Source: Viola odorata (Eukaryota; Streptophyta; Magnoliopsida; Malpighiales; Violaceae). From it: a DNA stretch of 64,000 bases. Location: the NCBI GenBank assembly GCA_963691705.1, contig OY829543.1, forward strand, positions 47,906,564 through 47,970,563. The letters are read 5' to 3'. The notes under the pieces were generated by a model. That model was not told where the DNA came from. It made no database searches and was given only the letters and a program-made list of their open reading frames with translations. The position numbers and the translations under genes were made by a program. Positions 36,176-49,008 of the stretch are shown here, one piece after another; positions within the stretch are counted from its first letter, which is position 1, and each line of letters begins with the position of its first letter.

Positions 36176-37206
36176 ATGGTTGAAACTGAGCACCACCACC
36201 ACCACCATTGCTATTACGAAAATGGATCAGTTGCTCCGACAACATCCCATGTCGGACAAGTACCTGATTATCTTCATAGCAAACCAACTTTCAAGGTTTT
36301 CTGCAAGGCAGACCCCCATTATCTTCTCTCTATTAGAGATGGAAAAGTAGTTCTGGAACAATCAAATCCGGCCAGTGTATTCCAAGTATGCTTCTTGCAC
36401 TTCTTGTCCTATTTTTCATATAAATCAGTTTGTTTTTACCCAAAAGACTTTATATTGGCGAGCTTTTTCTTTTCTTTGATTTATGAAATCTGTGAAAATT
36501 AGTTTAGGCAGGAGACTAATCTGTACGCTTTTATTACAAAGTCTTGGTTGTGCTTGAAATAGATTAGTCACCTCTCGAAGTGTCTAAAACACCCGTATTG
36601 ATGAAACCAATTATTGTTTTAGGCCTTAGGCATTGATAATTTCAAAGCTACTTGATTATACTCGGTTGATGTGATCTAGTATGGTGATGTGTGGTTTTTT
36701 CAGCACTGGTACAAGGATGAGAGGTACAGTGCAACTGTGAAAGATAAGAGGGGACGTCGTGCCTTTTCTTTGGTTAACAAAGGCACTGGTCTGGCTTTGA
36801 AGCACTCCATTGGAGCATCTCACCCTGTAAGAGACCTTATTTCACTTTCATTTTTTTAACCAACTAGAACTAGTCATGTTTGTAACGGTTTAATTTAAAA
36901 ACAGGTAAACAAAATTATAGTCTCTTGGATGAAATCTGTAATTTCTTATTTTGATGATGAGAGTTGCAGGTGCAGTTGAAGGTGTATAATGGAGATGTTG
37001 TGGATGAATCTGTATTATGGGTTATGGGTTGTTTGGACGGAGATGGGTTTGGATCTGTTCGGATGGTGAATAATGTTCACCTGAATTTAGATGCTTCTCA
37101 AGGGAATGAGGAATGCGGTGGCGTCTACGACGGCATTCCTATTTTGCTCTGGGAATGGAACAACGGACATAACCAGCGGTGGAGGATTTGTCCTCATCAC
37201 TCTTGA
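36176..37206 (+). CDS. EULS-type lectin, short form
   Basis: Exons 36176-36385, 36704-36826 and 36970-37206, GT..AG and in phase, giving 189 aa. This is one EUL lectin domain (about 36-187) with a short N-terminus containing six consecutive histidines. Conserved blocks match the upstream paralogue: PTFKVFCKADPHYLLSIRDGK, HWYKDERYS, NKGTGLALKHSIGASHP, DESVLW, RMVNNVHLNLDA and NQRWRICPH. The intron positions are identical, so this is a tandem duplicate. It lacks the long proline-rich region of the first gene, and its stop lies inside exon 3 rather than being split by an intron. The expected role is glycan binding in the cytoplasm or nucleus; the specificity is not predictable here. The two copies are clearly diverged, so the duplication is not recent. 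Confidence 0.92.
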
Positions 37207-37687
37207 AATACAACAACTCTATGTTACTCTTGTTTTGTTTCTAAATGAATTCAGAATTCTCTCTTTTTGGGTTTGGGCGTTTTTGTAACGGAGGAACCTA
37301 CACTCAAACGATTAATTTGGTCATTTTATTCATTTTCGATGATTTTTAATTTTAAAATATTATAAAAAAAACAAAATCATAAAAATAATAAAGTTGTGTA
37401 GTGGGAGATAATATTTCTCAGGGTTTTGAAACCCAGCTTGACCGGTCAACCTGGTTATCCAGCGATCGAGGTAAAAAAATAAAAACTCCTTTTGAAAAAC
37501 TCGGGGACCCCAATAATTAAGTATTTATTTATAATTAAATAAAATTTATTAATTTTAGGATCTTATCAATGTTATATTTGAATTTAGTATTATATTTAGA
37601 TCGATCTTGACTCTTTACCTTCCTCGGATTGTTGTCCCGGGATGGATATGAAAAGCTTGATATTTCTACAAAAGAAAGTACATAGTA

Positions 37688-37814
37688 CTCCCTTCGGACG
37701 GTATTAAGTGGCGAAAACCTACGGAAAGTTACTGTACACTTTACTTGACTTTTTAGTATAAAACCTACTGAAAGTTACTGTGCTAAAAAGACAGTTAATA
37801 CCGTCCGGAGGGAG
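37688..37814. mobile_element. Small Stowaway-like MITE
   Basis: 127-bp near-palindrome: CTCCCTTCGGACGGTATTAA at the left and TTAATACCGTCCGGAGGGAG at the right. TA precedes it; the right flank reads TG. Confidence 0.8.
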
Positions 37815-37846
37815 TGTACTATATGCAAATATGGTTAGAATGTACC

Positions 37847-37975
37847 GAGGAGCTTGCAGCTCAATGGTATTGCCTATCAGATAAAGAGCGAGAGCAAAGT
37901 TTTGGTTCGAATCGTCCCGTCTACATTTCCAATTTCCTTAAAATATCTACTGATAAAAAATAAAAATAAAAATAA
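37847..37975 (+). mobile_element. tRNA-derived SINE-like element
   Basis: GCAGCTCAATGG (about 37856-37866) resembles the A box and GGTTCGAATC (37904-37913) the B box of RNA polymerase III promoters, at tRNA-like spacing. An AAAATAAAAATAAAAAT tail follows. The body does not fold as a full tRNA, so this is a SINE head rather than a tRNA gene. Boundaries are approximate. Confidence 0.6.
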
Positions 37976-38040
37976 GGGATCGCCATGAATGAGATTGGTC
38001 TGAGGTGTGATATTCCGTCACTCGTCGTCACACATTATTC

Positions 38041-38065
38041 TTGGCTTGGCTTGGCTTGGCTTGGC
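38041..38065. repeat. (TTGGC)5 pentanucleotide repeat
   Basis: Five perfect tandem TTGGC units in an intergenic position. Confidence 0.95.
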
Positions 38066-39027
38066 TCTTCTCTTTGCTTCGCAACTTCGTTATTTTGCTC
38101 AAAAGTCAACAGTTTTTTAAGCTACACAACACACGTATAATTTAATATTTACATTATAATCTTTGTTTTAACACTTTCTCATGGCTGGGGTCCACACGTT
38201 ATCCTTTCTTGAGGAAAAATAATTTATCTTAATTAGTAATCAATTTATTGTTATACTATTGGACTTTTTATAGTCTATATAAAATGTCAATTTAAAAAAG
38301 ATATTTAAAAAATTGTTCTTAATTATATTTTTATGGCATAATAAAGTCCTATTTTTCTTTGCTCTTTCTTGAAAAAAAGTAAGTCTTTGACCCTTTTTTT
38401 TCTTGACTCTTGAAAGTTGAAACACATAACATATTTACCGCTGTCTAAACAAACACGTGTGTGTGAATCACCACCGTCTACAATCCAACCGCAATAGGCT
38501 ATAGCCCATACCAATGGTTGTTGAAACGTTATGTATTCATCGGTTCCTTTCCACTGTAAATAGAATTTTCTGTTCGAATTTTATCGGGTTTTAAAGGAAG
38601 TGATTTTTTCAGTATAATTTTTTCAATTTTTAAATTTCAAATTAAAAGTTAACAAATTCTTTAGCAATTAACCACAACCAATATTTATCACATCCTAATT
38701 AATTCCCCCTAACATTTTATGCAATCAATTGACAATTAATTTTTTTTTATCCCCCCACTCTTTATGAGTAATTGAATGAATATAAAATATTTTACACAAT
38801 AAAGAGATCATTTTTATCCACCAATATTTATCACATCCGATTTTTAATAATTTCCTTTTTAACTATAATCACACAGACCAAAATAGTCATTGATTTCGAT
38901 TACAAGTACATTTCACTAATTATCTATCTTCATTATATTAAAAATCGAAGGGTGACTGAGTTTAAATTGTGGTAGTCTTACCACCTACTTTCATGCTTCT
39001 TGAATGGTGATTTTATTGATTTTAGTA

Positions 39028-40364
39028 TGATTTCCATACTTTTTGCAAGAAAATCAGTCCTGAAGAGCAAAGACAAAAAAAGGGGCAGAAAAAAGTCATT
39101 TCTGAGCAGAATGGAGCGAACATCTTTCTTGGTTGGTCTTTTGACCAAGAGGCGCCGTCTAGGCTGGTAGAGAAATCCTATCTCCCGAACGATACTTGAA
39201 GATTGAAGTCTAATGCGATTGTGATTGCTGGTTATTCCGTAGAAGAGTTGGAGTTGCGTCCTTCCTTCTTTATCTCAGCTCTATAGACTTTTAATCGGAG
39301 AGGAAGAGTAATCAAATACAATTATAGTTTAATTAGGGTTTATTTATTTATAGAGATATTATTGAAGAAGGAAACTATATATAGTCTCCCTAGGTTATTG
39401 AGAAAGGGTCTTCGTCCCTTCTCTTGGTTTTTACTTCTGTTCTCGTATCCTAAAACCAGGCTCATTCGTTTCTTCACAGAAACGGAGGATTTTTTATAAT
39501 CTATTACTTGTTTTGTTTTCTTTAAACATATGTATGAGTAGTTAAATGCATCATTTCTGGTAGAAGTGTTTAAAGCATGAACATGAGTATGCATGAGATC
39601 TAATTGTTCCTTATTAATCTTTAAATCTTCATTTAATTAATCTCCATAACAATTGTATTGTGTTTTCCCTTTGATTTTAGATTTGGTTAGACTAGAGTTA
39701 TTTTGATCCAGCAAGTGTCATTCCTCTTAGTTACGGCAACCTTCTTGGGTTATTTACAGACCAAAAGGATCGAAGTAGACAGCTAGTCCTGAGAAGCTAG
39801 TGGGAAAGGTTAATTTGATTCAGTCCCAATTGATTACCGAGGACCCTAGGTTTAGAGTTGTCTTCCCCTAATCAATCATCAATCATTTTTAGTAAACTCT
39901 TTAACCAGCAAGGTGCTAGTTGATTAGCAATCATCTCTAAGCGTACCTGAGGTAGTTTTGATATAAAAGGGAAGCAGGGGTCATAAGGGTACCTTGATCC
40001 TATAACAACTCTATAGATTGAAGATGAATACCCTTGCATTGATGATTTCTGCTCATGTTTCATAGCTTGTTAGCTTCTACTAGGAATTTCTCATATCTGA
40101 TTGTTTCGTTCTTGATCTGTTTCTTGACCAAGAATTATATTCTTTGCCTGAACATTTTTACATGTTTTATTTTCTTTTCATCTTTAGTTTTAAACAAAAT
40201 TCCCCCAATTTCACCTTAGTGTAACCACTGGTTTTTATAAGCATTCACGAAAATCACACCATTACTCTCTGTGGACGAACCTCTTACTTGCTATTTACAA
40301 TTAAACTTGCTCTTAGTAGTAAATTGTATTTATTAATTTTTTTTTATGGAGTCGACACCCATCA
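39028..40364 (+). mobile_element. Solo LTR-like copy 1
   Basis: About 1,337 bp starting TGATTTCC and ending CCATCA. It is alignable along nearly its whole length with the copy at 50784-52119 (shared GTGTCATTC, GATCGAAGTAGACAG and AAGCGTACCTGAGGT). It carries a TATATATAG box after a GGAAACTATA stretch, near 39370-39385. There is no gag or pol next to it and no clear 5-bp target duplication, so it is a solo or truncated LTR. Confidence 0.7.
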
Positions 40365-40519
40365 GAGGAAGAGTATTGATACTTTAAAATATTAATTTAT
40401 TAATAAATTAAATTTTAGTAATTAAATAATACTAATGATATGTTATTTTTATGTAACCACTGTCTATTCATGTACTCCAATAATTATTATAATTAATTCA
40501 TTCATTTACGCAACTCTTA

Positions 40520-41942
40520 GGGGCTGTTTACTTAGGGGAATTTTCTGAAAATTGGAGAATTTTCTGAAAACGTGTTTACGTAACTGTTTTTTCCAAAATG
40601 GAAATTTTTTGAAAATTCTTCAGTTTTCTAAATTTTCTAAATTAACACTGAAAATTAGAAACGCTCAAAATGGAGTTTTCCAAATTTTCCAAAACCAATT
40701 TTCCAATTTTTTTTTATTATGCTCATAGTTTTGAATAAGGTTTACAATAATCTTTAAAATAGTTTTAAAAAATCAAATAGAATAGTAAAAATTACTAAAA
40801 GTTATAAAATTTGGATTAAAAAATTGTACAGGACCTTACAAAAATTAGATTAAATATTATTTACAGTTTATTTTTGATGAATTGACAAGATAAGAAAACA
40901 GTTTTCCTATACCTGCAGTTGGTAAAATATTATTTTTGTAATTCATAACAATATTTATTAATTGTTACATTAATGGTTTTTTAAATGTCTGATCATATTT
41001 ATCTTTTGCAGGTTATTATTATGTAGTTGATCCTGTTTATCCAAATATTTCTGGATTTTTAGATCCTTATTGTGGTGAACGGTATCATTTAAATGATTTT
41101 AGTGGATGAGGAAGGATAACAAGAAAATATGCATTGTTTAACTATTGACATTCGTCATTGACAAATGTGATTGAAAGGGCTTTTGGCGTTCTGAAAACTA
41201 GATACTCAATCTTAAAGTCCATTCCAAATTATCTTCCTCGTCGTCAAAAGTAAATACCTCTAGCTTGTTGTGCACTACCCAACTTTATTCGAATAGAAGA
41301 TAGAGCTGATCAACTATTCACAGAATGTGGTACAGAAAGTCTGCAAAATTTTAACGAGGACGAAGCTAATGTGAGGCATGAAGGTATTCAAGTGGATATG
41401 TCCCAACAACAACAAATGAATACGGTTAGAGAAGATATTGCAGATCAATTATGGATTAATTATAATATTGTTAGAACATGAAGAAGTAACAAGTTAAATT
41501 AAGTTTATTTTTAATGTTCACATTTGTAGTATTCACGTAATGAACAAATAATTCAAGACTATTTTATATGTATTTTATTTTCATGAACATAATTGTTATA
41601 TTTATATTTGATTTTTAACATGAATAAAATTAACATATTTATATTTGATCTTTAACAAAATTAAAATGAGCTACCGTTTAGTTTATTGATCTTCTAAAAA
41701 AGAAATAAATGATAGCATGATTTTTTAATTAAAATCAAATTGATTTAACAAAATTAGTAGGTTTCGTTTAAAAAAAAATAGTTTTTAGGTGAATACGATT
41801 TTGAGTTTTCTAAAGCTGAAAATTTTGACATTTAGTACAAAGTAAATACCATATCCTGTTTTCTAATGTTTTCTAAAATAAGAGATATTTCTGAAAAATA
41901 AAAACAGAAAACAGAAATTGTTTTCTGTAAGTAAATAGGCCC
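40520..41942 (+). mobile_element. PIF/Harbinger transposon, defective
   Basis: The ends GGGGCTGTTTACTTA and TAAGTAAATAGGCCC are inverted repeats flanked by TTA on both sides (40517-40519, 41943-41945), the classic PIF/Harbinger target duplication. It contains a transposase remnant. Confidence 0.9.
41011..41481 (+). pseudogene. PIF/Harbinger transposase remnant (DDE_Tnp_4)
   Basis: Plus-strand translation gives the C-terminal half of a HARBI1-like transposase in one frame broken by stops. It starts at GYYYVVDPVYPN-like sequence, then GFLDPYCGERYHLNDF, an early stop, RHSSL-like HSSLTNVIERAFGVLKTRYSI, a further stop, and ACCALPNFIRIEDRADQLF. The N-terminal DDE half and the companion Myb-like gene are absent. 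The protein would have cut and joined element ends; this copy is dead. Confidence 0.8.
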
Positions 41943-43670
41943 TTAGTTTTCACCGCTCAAATTTGCCTAAAATAAACATTTAGACCCAATTAATTAACTT
42001 TAAGCTAAATATAGTATGAATTTTTCCGCGGAAAACAATTTATATATGTAAGAGACCTAATTTTTCACAAATGTAATCGAGGGATTTTCCTAAAAACCTG
42101 AATAAAGTAAATCATTTCCACAAAAATAACAAATAATAGAGAAATTGACACGTTTTTTTTGAGAAAGTTATGGGAACAGAGTTGAGGATTGTGTGCTGAC
42201 TGTGCTGGCTTTTTTTTTTCCTTATTAATTATACGTTTCTTATACGTATTTGAAATGCGTATATATGTTTCGTTGGTAGTCTTACGAGCGTATAGATGAA
42301 TCTCATTTCTATACGCAAGAAGAAGAAGCTGTAGTAGTCCTTTTTGTTTTGAGAAGAAAATGGTCTAGTGCTCCCTACCCTACTTAATTACTATTTCCTT
42401 TTTGCTCATATCCTTCCCTCCCATAATAGCCGGTTAGTACGAGTAATTTGACACTATTACTGTTTAAATGATCATTTTGTGAATAAAATTATTTATTATA
42501 AATATTTTACTTTTTAATAAACCTATCACACCAAGTATAAATAAACTTGTGATACAATGAACTAAAAAATACAAATAATTAAGAGTAACATAAATTGAAG
42601 TCATGAAACAAATGGTAGGATGATTTGGACGTATGGCATGATGTAAGGTAGGAAGTAAAATCCGGGTCAGCAAGATTAGGATTACAGTGGCAAACACGTG
42701 GAATAGGGATTAAAAACGAGGTACCTAAAAAGGATAACTGTACAAGTAATTCCCTTAAGAACGAATTAGATTAATTGAATTAAATATTAGGGGAGATACT
42801 GGATGGTGGGAAGAGTTGGTGTACAAGTTCCATACAGGAAAATTAAAAATTAGAGCGTTGAATGTTACTCTTTTTCTCCCTGTCGGCGCCGGATGTTTAC
42901 TTTTTTCTGTCTGCCTTGTATTAGGAAACATGTTCATGTATGTTTATGTGGCTAATTCTTTTGTGATTTTTTTTTATCGGTGAACATTGGCGGAGCCGGA
43001 TCTGAGTTCAGTGGCACTTAGTAATTTTATTAAAAAAATAATTTATATTAAATCGTTAAAATTATCAATTTATTGTCAATGGTATTAAATACTTATATCT
43101 TTTTCTATGTAAATAACCAAATAATCATTCATTCAAGCATTTTCCATTCGATTTCTCAATCTATTCTTCACTCTTTGTGAATATTCTCTTATATGTTAAG
43201 AGACTGAGATTAAAATTAGGATCTAATTTATGAGCGAGAAAAAATGTCAAGGTTTGATATAACTTTTTTCTTAAAATAAATTAAATTAACATAACATTTT
43301 ATCTAAATTAATTTTCATTTCCCCCTCAGGGAAAACAAAGTCCCGAAATTAGATCTGCAAATTATAGAAAATTTTAATTTTTGTCATAGAAAATCAGATA
43401 ATTTTTATAAAAAATTAGAAAACCTTTTGTAAAAATAGAAAAAAAAACACATTGACACACATTTCCATTCTGACTTTTTTCTCGCATTTTTACATTTTAA
43501 ATTTTATTATTTCTATTACCTTTTAAGATATTTTCCTTGTATTTAAAAAAAATTTAAAATGAGGTTAATTAATTAATTATTTTTTTCATATAACTTTTTT
43601 TTTTAAAAAAACCTACACTTAATTTTTTTTAAATTAATAGTTTTCCCGTGTTTGCTAATCTAATATAGTA

Positions 43671-43938
43671 CTCCCTCTGGCACGAATTAAATGACTTCCT
43701 CGCATCCCAATATTCAGTAGGGAACGCATATTGAGGAGGCCGGATGACTCACTATTTGAGCCCAAAAAAATCCGTACTTTTTTTCGAACGTACGTTAATC
43801 CTTAACGTATTAACGTACTTCTGAGAAAAAATTAGGGGCAAAATTATTTCAAATAGTGAGTCTGCCGGCCGTTTTAAGATACGTGCCGAAATAGTAAAAG
43901 TAAATGATAAAATGACGTTTAATTCGTACCGGAGAGAG
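43671..43938. mobile_element. Stowaway-like MITE, family A
   Basis: Flanked by TA; ends CTCCCTCTGGCACGAATTAA and TTAATTCGTACCGGAGAGAG. The inner part (ACGCATATTGAGGAGG, ACTATTTGA, CGAACGTACG) is shared with the element at 52387-52612, so both belong to one family. Confidence 0.85.
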
Positions 43939-44039
43939 TACATGAAAATGGATAAACCATGCAGCACTTGCATTGGACGCACTTAATAATTTTTTCATTC
44001 TAATCTAACAAAGCTTATTAGACACTCCTGATGCGCCAT

Positions 44040-44252
44040 ACACATAATTTGCCTACCTCAAAAAATGACTCACAAATCCATTGATTAATTGTTATTTTTG
44101 ATGTTTTTAAATAATTGCTCTTAATTATTTTATTAACTACACTAAATTAACATTAATTTTAATTTTCTCATACATTAGAAGTGATAAAACCGACATTTTT
44201 TCAAGAATAAGAAAAAGTAATCTGAAAGTCATTTATTTAAGAACGGATGAAG
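44040..44252. mobile_element. Diverged MITE, family B
   Basis: Colinear with the element at 61326-61554 over most of its length (AAAAAATGACTC, TTTTTGATGT, TTTTATTAACTACAC, ATTTTTTCAAG, GTCATTTATTTA). The terminal repeats are worn. Confidence 0.7.
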
Positions 44253-44398
44253 TATTTTATAGATTTTGCATCATCAAAAGTTATTTCAACTAATTTGGAA
44301 TATATATCTGATGCATAGAAAAAAAACCCCTAATTTCGAGAGCAAATTATTGTGTACTACCTTTAGTCTTTTTAGTTGTCGTTTTTTCAAAAAAAATT

Positions 44399-44660
44399 AG
44401 GATCAGCCAATCATTAACGCCGAGTAAATTTTAGGTCAACTAAATTGCAACGTTTTTTTTTTCAAAAAATAGCTTATCATTTATAAAAATTTTGGCATAT
44501 TTTTTTTTTGGGCCAATTATGAAGTAAAGGCAGGCTCAATTATGAAGTAGGATCAGCCAATCATTAACGCCGAGTAAATTTTAGGTCAACTAAATTGCAA
44601 CGTTTTTTCTTTCAAGAAATAGCTTATCATTTATAAAAAAATTGGCATATTTTTTTTGAC
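44399..44660. repeat. Tandem duplication with 150-bp period
   Basis: 44399-44548 and 44549-44660 are adjacent near-identical copies beginning AGGATCAGCCAATCATTAAC and continuing through AGCTTATCATTTATAAAAA to GGCATATTTTTTTT. The differences are mainly in homopolymer lengths, so the event is recent. Confidence 0.9.
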
Positions 44661-46319
44661 AAAGGCTCAAATTTAAAACTTTTTTTATTTGTTAAACCCT
44701 TGATTCTCTCTCCTCGGCGTTAATATTCCGGCCGGGTTGGGTCTGAAAACACAAACATTGATTTGTATGGAGAATCCAATGATGCTTGAATGATTTATTC
44801 TACGAGAAATTTCGCAACAATTTCACTCCAATTTTCAGGATAAGCTTTTTATATTTGTCTTACTATTAAGTATTGAACACTAATCCACATTGTAATTGCT
44901 TCATCATTGAAAGGAACCTCTAAAGATTAAAGAAATAAACAATGCAATCAAGTTGAAGAAAACTTTCTATTTCTTGTTCAAATTTCTGCGTAGAAATTAT
45001 TTTTTTGATTTGTTTAATTTCCGATTCGTAATCAATGATTTATGAAAGTTCAGTTTTGATTTATTCAAAGGCAGTATTTCAAATACAAAAACTCATATAT
45101 GTTAATATGAACATGTTGTTTATGGATTATCTATTCAAATTCAAATTTCACCTCTGTTGATAAAAAAATAAATATAAATTTGGAGAAAGTGAGAGTAAAT
45201 TATGTTTTTTTATTTTTATTTCACCATAAATAGAAATTATGATCTAACACTTTCTAGCTTCATGACAAATACCGATGAAACGTAACAACATAGGTTGTGT
45301 TTAAACAGTAAGAAATTTGTCATCTTTAATTAAAGTTTCGAGTTCTAATTTTTGGAATGGAGAAAACCATATTGGAAGAGTCACATTTTTTCTAGACCCG
45401 ATAATACTCGAATTAGATTACCCGGTAGAATAAAAAAATAAAAACCAATTAATGTAATTAATCTATTTTATGTAAAAATAGTTTATCTCGAGAGTAATTA
45501 AAGAGTTGAAAAAAGACTTTAAAGGCATAGTTAAGCAAAGGAAATTAATATTGAGTTAGGATTGGCAGGGGCAGGACAGCTAGCACACAGTAAGTAGTAG
45601 CTTATTGTTGTTATTGAGATTTGAGAAGCTTTGAATTTTGCCTTTTGCACTTTTTCTTCACCTTTTGACTTTTTAGCTTCTTAGCTCCCTAAATCCCCTC
45701 CTCTCCTCCACTTGGATTGCTTTGCTAATCAGCAACCAAGCTAATCAGCTTTGAGGCAATTAGAAGATGGAAGTAAGAATTGAAGCCTATCCCCAGAGTA
45801 GAAAAGAAAGATTCAAAAGCTTTGAACAGAGACAAATACAATTGGTTGCTACAAAAGAATTCTCAAAAGGTTAGGTATTTTTAGCAGATAAAAAGGACTT
45901 TTTACTTGCAATTATTATATTTTTTGGTCTTATTTTTACTTATTCCAAATGTGAAAATGTCTTCTTTTCAGACAGCTAAGAAAACAAAAAACACTCATAA
46001 ACAAATATAATAAATCCAAAAATAGAATTAAACAAAATGAAAAAAAATACATATTATTGTCATCATCTCTCTCTATCAGCCATCAGCTGAGTCTTCCCCA
46101 GCACTTCAAAACTAACTTTCTTGCTGCCTACGGATCTTCTCTTTTCTCCCTCTCTATTTAACCTCCTTTCCTCACCTTTGTTCTACTTTCTTAAGACCTC
46201 TTTCTTTAAATTCTCCTTCTTCTACCCTTTCTTTTTCTTTCAGATTCATCCATTCATCTTCTTGTTTTCTGTTTCTGTATAATTAGTCTGTTTCTTGTGT
46301 TCTTGAGCATAAATTCTCC

Positions 46320-47775
46320 ATGGAAGAAGCTACTGTGGTGAACAAAGGGGATGATCTCATCGAATTACCGCCCGGTTTTCGATTCCATCCTACCGATGAG
46401 GAGATCATAACTCACTACCTTACTGAGAAGGTGATGAACATCAATTTCAGTGCATGTGCAATTGGAGAGGTTGATCTCAACAAGTGTGAGCCCTGGGATT
46501 TGCCAAGTAAGTTCTTGATTTTTGCTTATTTTAATTTGCCAAGTCTGAGATTGATTAGCCTGATAATTACAAGTTTCTTGCTACTCTTTTTTTTTCTGAT
46601 TTTGTTTTGGTGTTTTTTTCTTTTTAGAGAAAGCAAAGATGGGTGAGAAAGAGTTTTACTTCTTTTGCCAGAGGGATAGGAAGTATCCAACTGGGATGAG
46701 GACTAATCGAGCCACCGAATCGGGTTATTGGAAAGCAACTGGGAAAGATAAAGAGATTTACAAGGGGAAGAGTTGCCTTGTTGGGATGAAGAAAACTCTT
46801 GTCTTCTACAGAGGGAGAGCACCAAAAGGAGAGAAAACCAATTGGGTGATGCATGAATATAGACTTGAAGGCAAATTCTCCTACTACAACCTTCCAAAAG
46901 TTGCAAGGGTATGTACTCACTCTTCTTCTTTTTCCATTTTTCAAGATTCTTGTTTATTGATTCTTGATCTTGACTCAAAAGGGTATTATTTCTTGCATAC
47001 ATATCCCATCCTTTTCATGTTTTCATTTTACTTTTGTGTTGGTAGTGTGTTTCTTTCATGGTGCACTGTTTTCTTTTTTCTTTTTTCTCTCTTTTGTGTA
47101 GATGAAGGATCTGAAAAAAAGGTACTAATAATTTGTTGCTTTTTTTCTTAATCTGTGCAGGATGAATGGGTGGTGTGCAGGATATTCCACAAGAGCATCG
47201 GTGTCAAGAAAACTCCAATTGAACTACTAAGAGGGAACTCATTTGGTGATGATCATCATTTCTTGGATGATTACTCCTCCCTCCCTCCTCTCATGGATCC
47301 TCCAAACAATCTCTCCACCACCAGACCGCCACCACCACCACATCAAGATGGCGGTAACTTCTTCCCGCCTTTCGAATCGATTCATCATAACAACAACCAA
47401 AACTTCAATATCCAACCCCAACCAACAAGCACAAATACTTACCAAAACAACAACCCTTCCTTCCCTCTCCAATCCTCGCATAACAATATGTATTCTGGAT
47501 TTTTCAATCCAAACTCCAGAGAATGCAAAGTTGAGCAGTTCTCATCTAACCAGCAATCATCCATGGTCAGCTTGTCACAAGACACTGGACTCAGCTCTGA
47601 CATGAATAATAACAATAACAATAATGCCACTGCCACCGCAGAGATATCATCCAAGCACCAAGGAATGAACAACAATGTTTATGATCATGATTTTGAAGGT
47701 CCATCATGTTCATCATCAGCAGCAGGTGTTGTTGGCTCCATTGCAGATTTTGATGGATTTAGTTGGGATTACTGA
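46320..47775 (+). CDS. NAC087: NAC transcription factor, NAC087/NAC046-like
   Basis: Exons 46320-46506, 46628-46908 and 47161-47775, GT..AG and in phase, giving 360 aa. It is a nuclear plant-specific transcription factor. The NAC domain (about 16-170) is complete: [110 protein letters not shown] and [34 protein letters not shown] and the RIFHK end distinguish the NAC087/NAC046 clade from the related ORE1/NAC100 clade. Arabidopsis members promote leaf senescence and programmed cell death of root-cap cells. The C-terminal half is Asn/Ser/Pro/His-rich and retains clade motifs [24 protein letters not shown] and a final aromatic SWDY. No miR164 target site is seen, as expected for this clade. Confidence 0.95.
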
Positions 47776-48989
47776 TTGATTGATTTGATTTGATTTGATT
47801 GAAGAATATTATTTAATTAGGATTGTGTTCTTTCTATGTAGAAAAGGTCAATTAAGTTATATTAGGATTTGTAATGTTTTGGAATCAGTCTTAATTTCTT
47901 CTTCTTCCATTAGGTGATGATTTGGGTTTAATTAGTATTTGAGTAGAAGCAAGTATACATATTGTATATATGTGTATAGATTCATGGTGTCCACCACATA
48001 CCTTTTGATGATCAGATTTCATTTTTATTGACAGATATATCAAAAGGATGACAGCTGATACCATGAATATTATTAAAGGGAGAGATGGTTATGTAAATCT
48101 AATTCTTTGATACTATAATATAATCTTCTCGGAAGTCTCTCTTTCAAAAATTTAAGCAAATCATAATTTCCTTTTTTTATTAACGTATAAATCTCGATTA
48201 TCAACAAATAATTTGTCCATAAATCGTTAAGGAGTGAAAGAGTGCCAAATCTCAACAATGAAATTCTCTCTTGAAGCACAAATGTTTCATTTATGTAATT
48301 TTTGAAAGAAGTAAATCCTTAATCTTAATTACAATACTAACCCAAGAGTTCTTTGACAAACTCATTCCATTTATCTAATTGTCAAACTCTACACCTGCCA
48401 CTTGAGAGTCAATTATTTTAAAATTAATTAATATAGAACGACCTGTAATAGATTTTATGAAGTTTTCATTGCAGTACTTCTTGTGAGAAGAAAATATAAA
48501 AATTAATCCCATTTTCCAAATGGATCATGGCTACTGGCTAGATTACCGATTTTACGCTTGATTTTGTAATTTAACTACTTAATTAGACATAAATCACTTC
48601 TGAATCTACGCAGTAGATGCCTCTCTTAAACCCCTTTTTAAGTATTGGTTATGTATAAAAAATAATATGGAGTGACGACAATAATATTAACAATCACTCA
48701 TATAAGGCTTCAACTTCAAGCTGCCGATTCATCTTATTTCTGCCCAACAAGACTTTATCAGCAAGTAACTAAGCCCGGTTAGTTGGACTCACATTTAAAT
48801 TTTACCTCTATTTATATATTAAAATGGATGACCTTAGTAGAAGTGTTGGTTTCCGTAAAAAGGAATAACGGAAAAAACTGAAAACATTTTGGGTGTGGCT
48901 TGACAGGGAGAGAGAGAAAGAGTTGAAGGTAAGTGTAGTACGTAGTGGAAAGAGTCGGTTATTGAAAGAGAAGAAAAGGTTTCCTTTTT

Positions 48990-49008
48990 AATATATATAT
49001 ATATATAT
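48990..49008. repeat. (AT)n microsatellite
   Basis: A run of about nine AT units in intergenic sequence. Confidence 0.9.

Larger units (their letters stand above)
37207..46319. other. Transposon-rich intergenic region
   Basis: No host gene is seen in these 9.1 kb apart from the promoter of the following NAC gene (about 45600-46319, ending in a pyrimidine-rich leader). It holds a MITE, a tRNA-derived SINE, a (TTGGC)n run, an LTR copy, a PIF/Harbinger element, two further MITEs and a 150-bp tandem duplication, each listed separately. The remaining sequence is AT-rich and unremarkable. Confidence 0.6.

Noticed and set aside
37850..37925. A tRNA gene
   Set aside because: A- and B-box-like strings are present, but no cloverleaf stems or acceptor pairing; better explained as a SINE head.
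47161..47775. miR164 target site in the NAC genes
   Set aside because: The ACGTGCCCTGCTTCTCC-type sequence is absent from both NAC coding regions, consistent with their clades.
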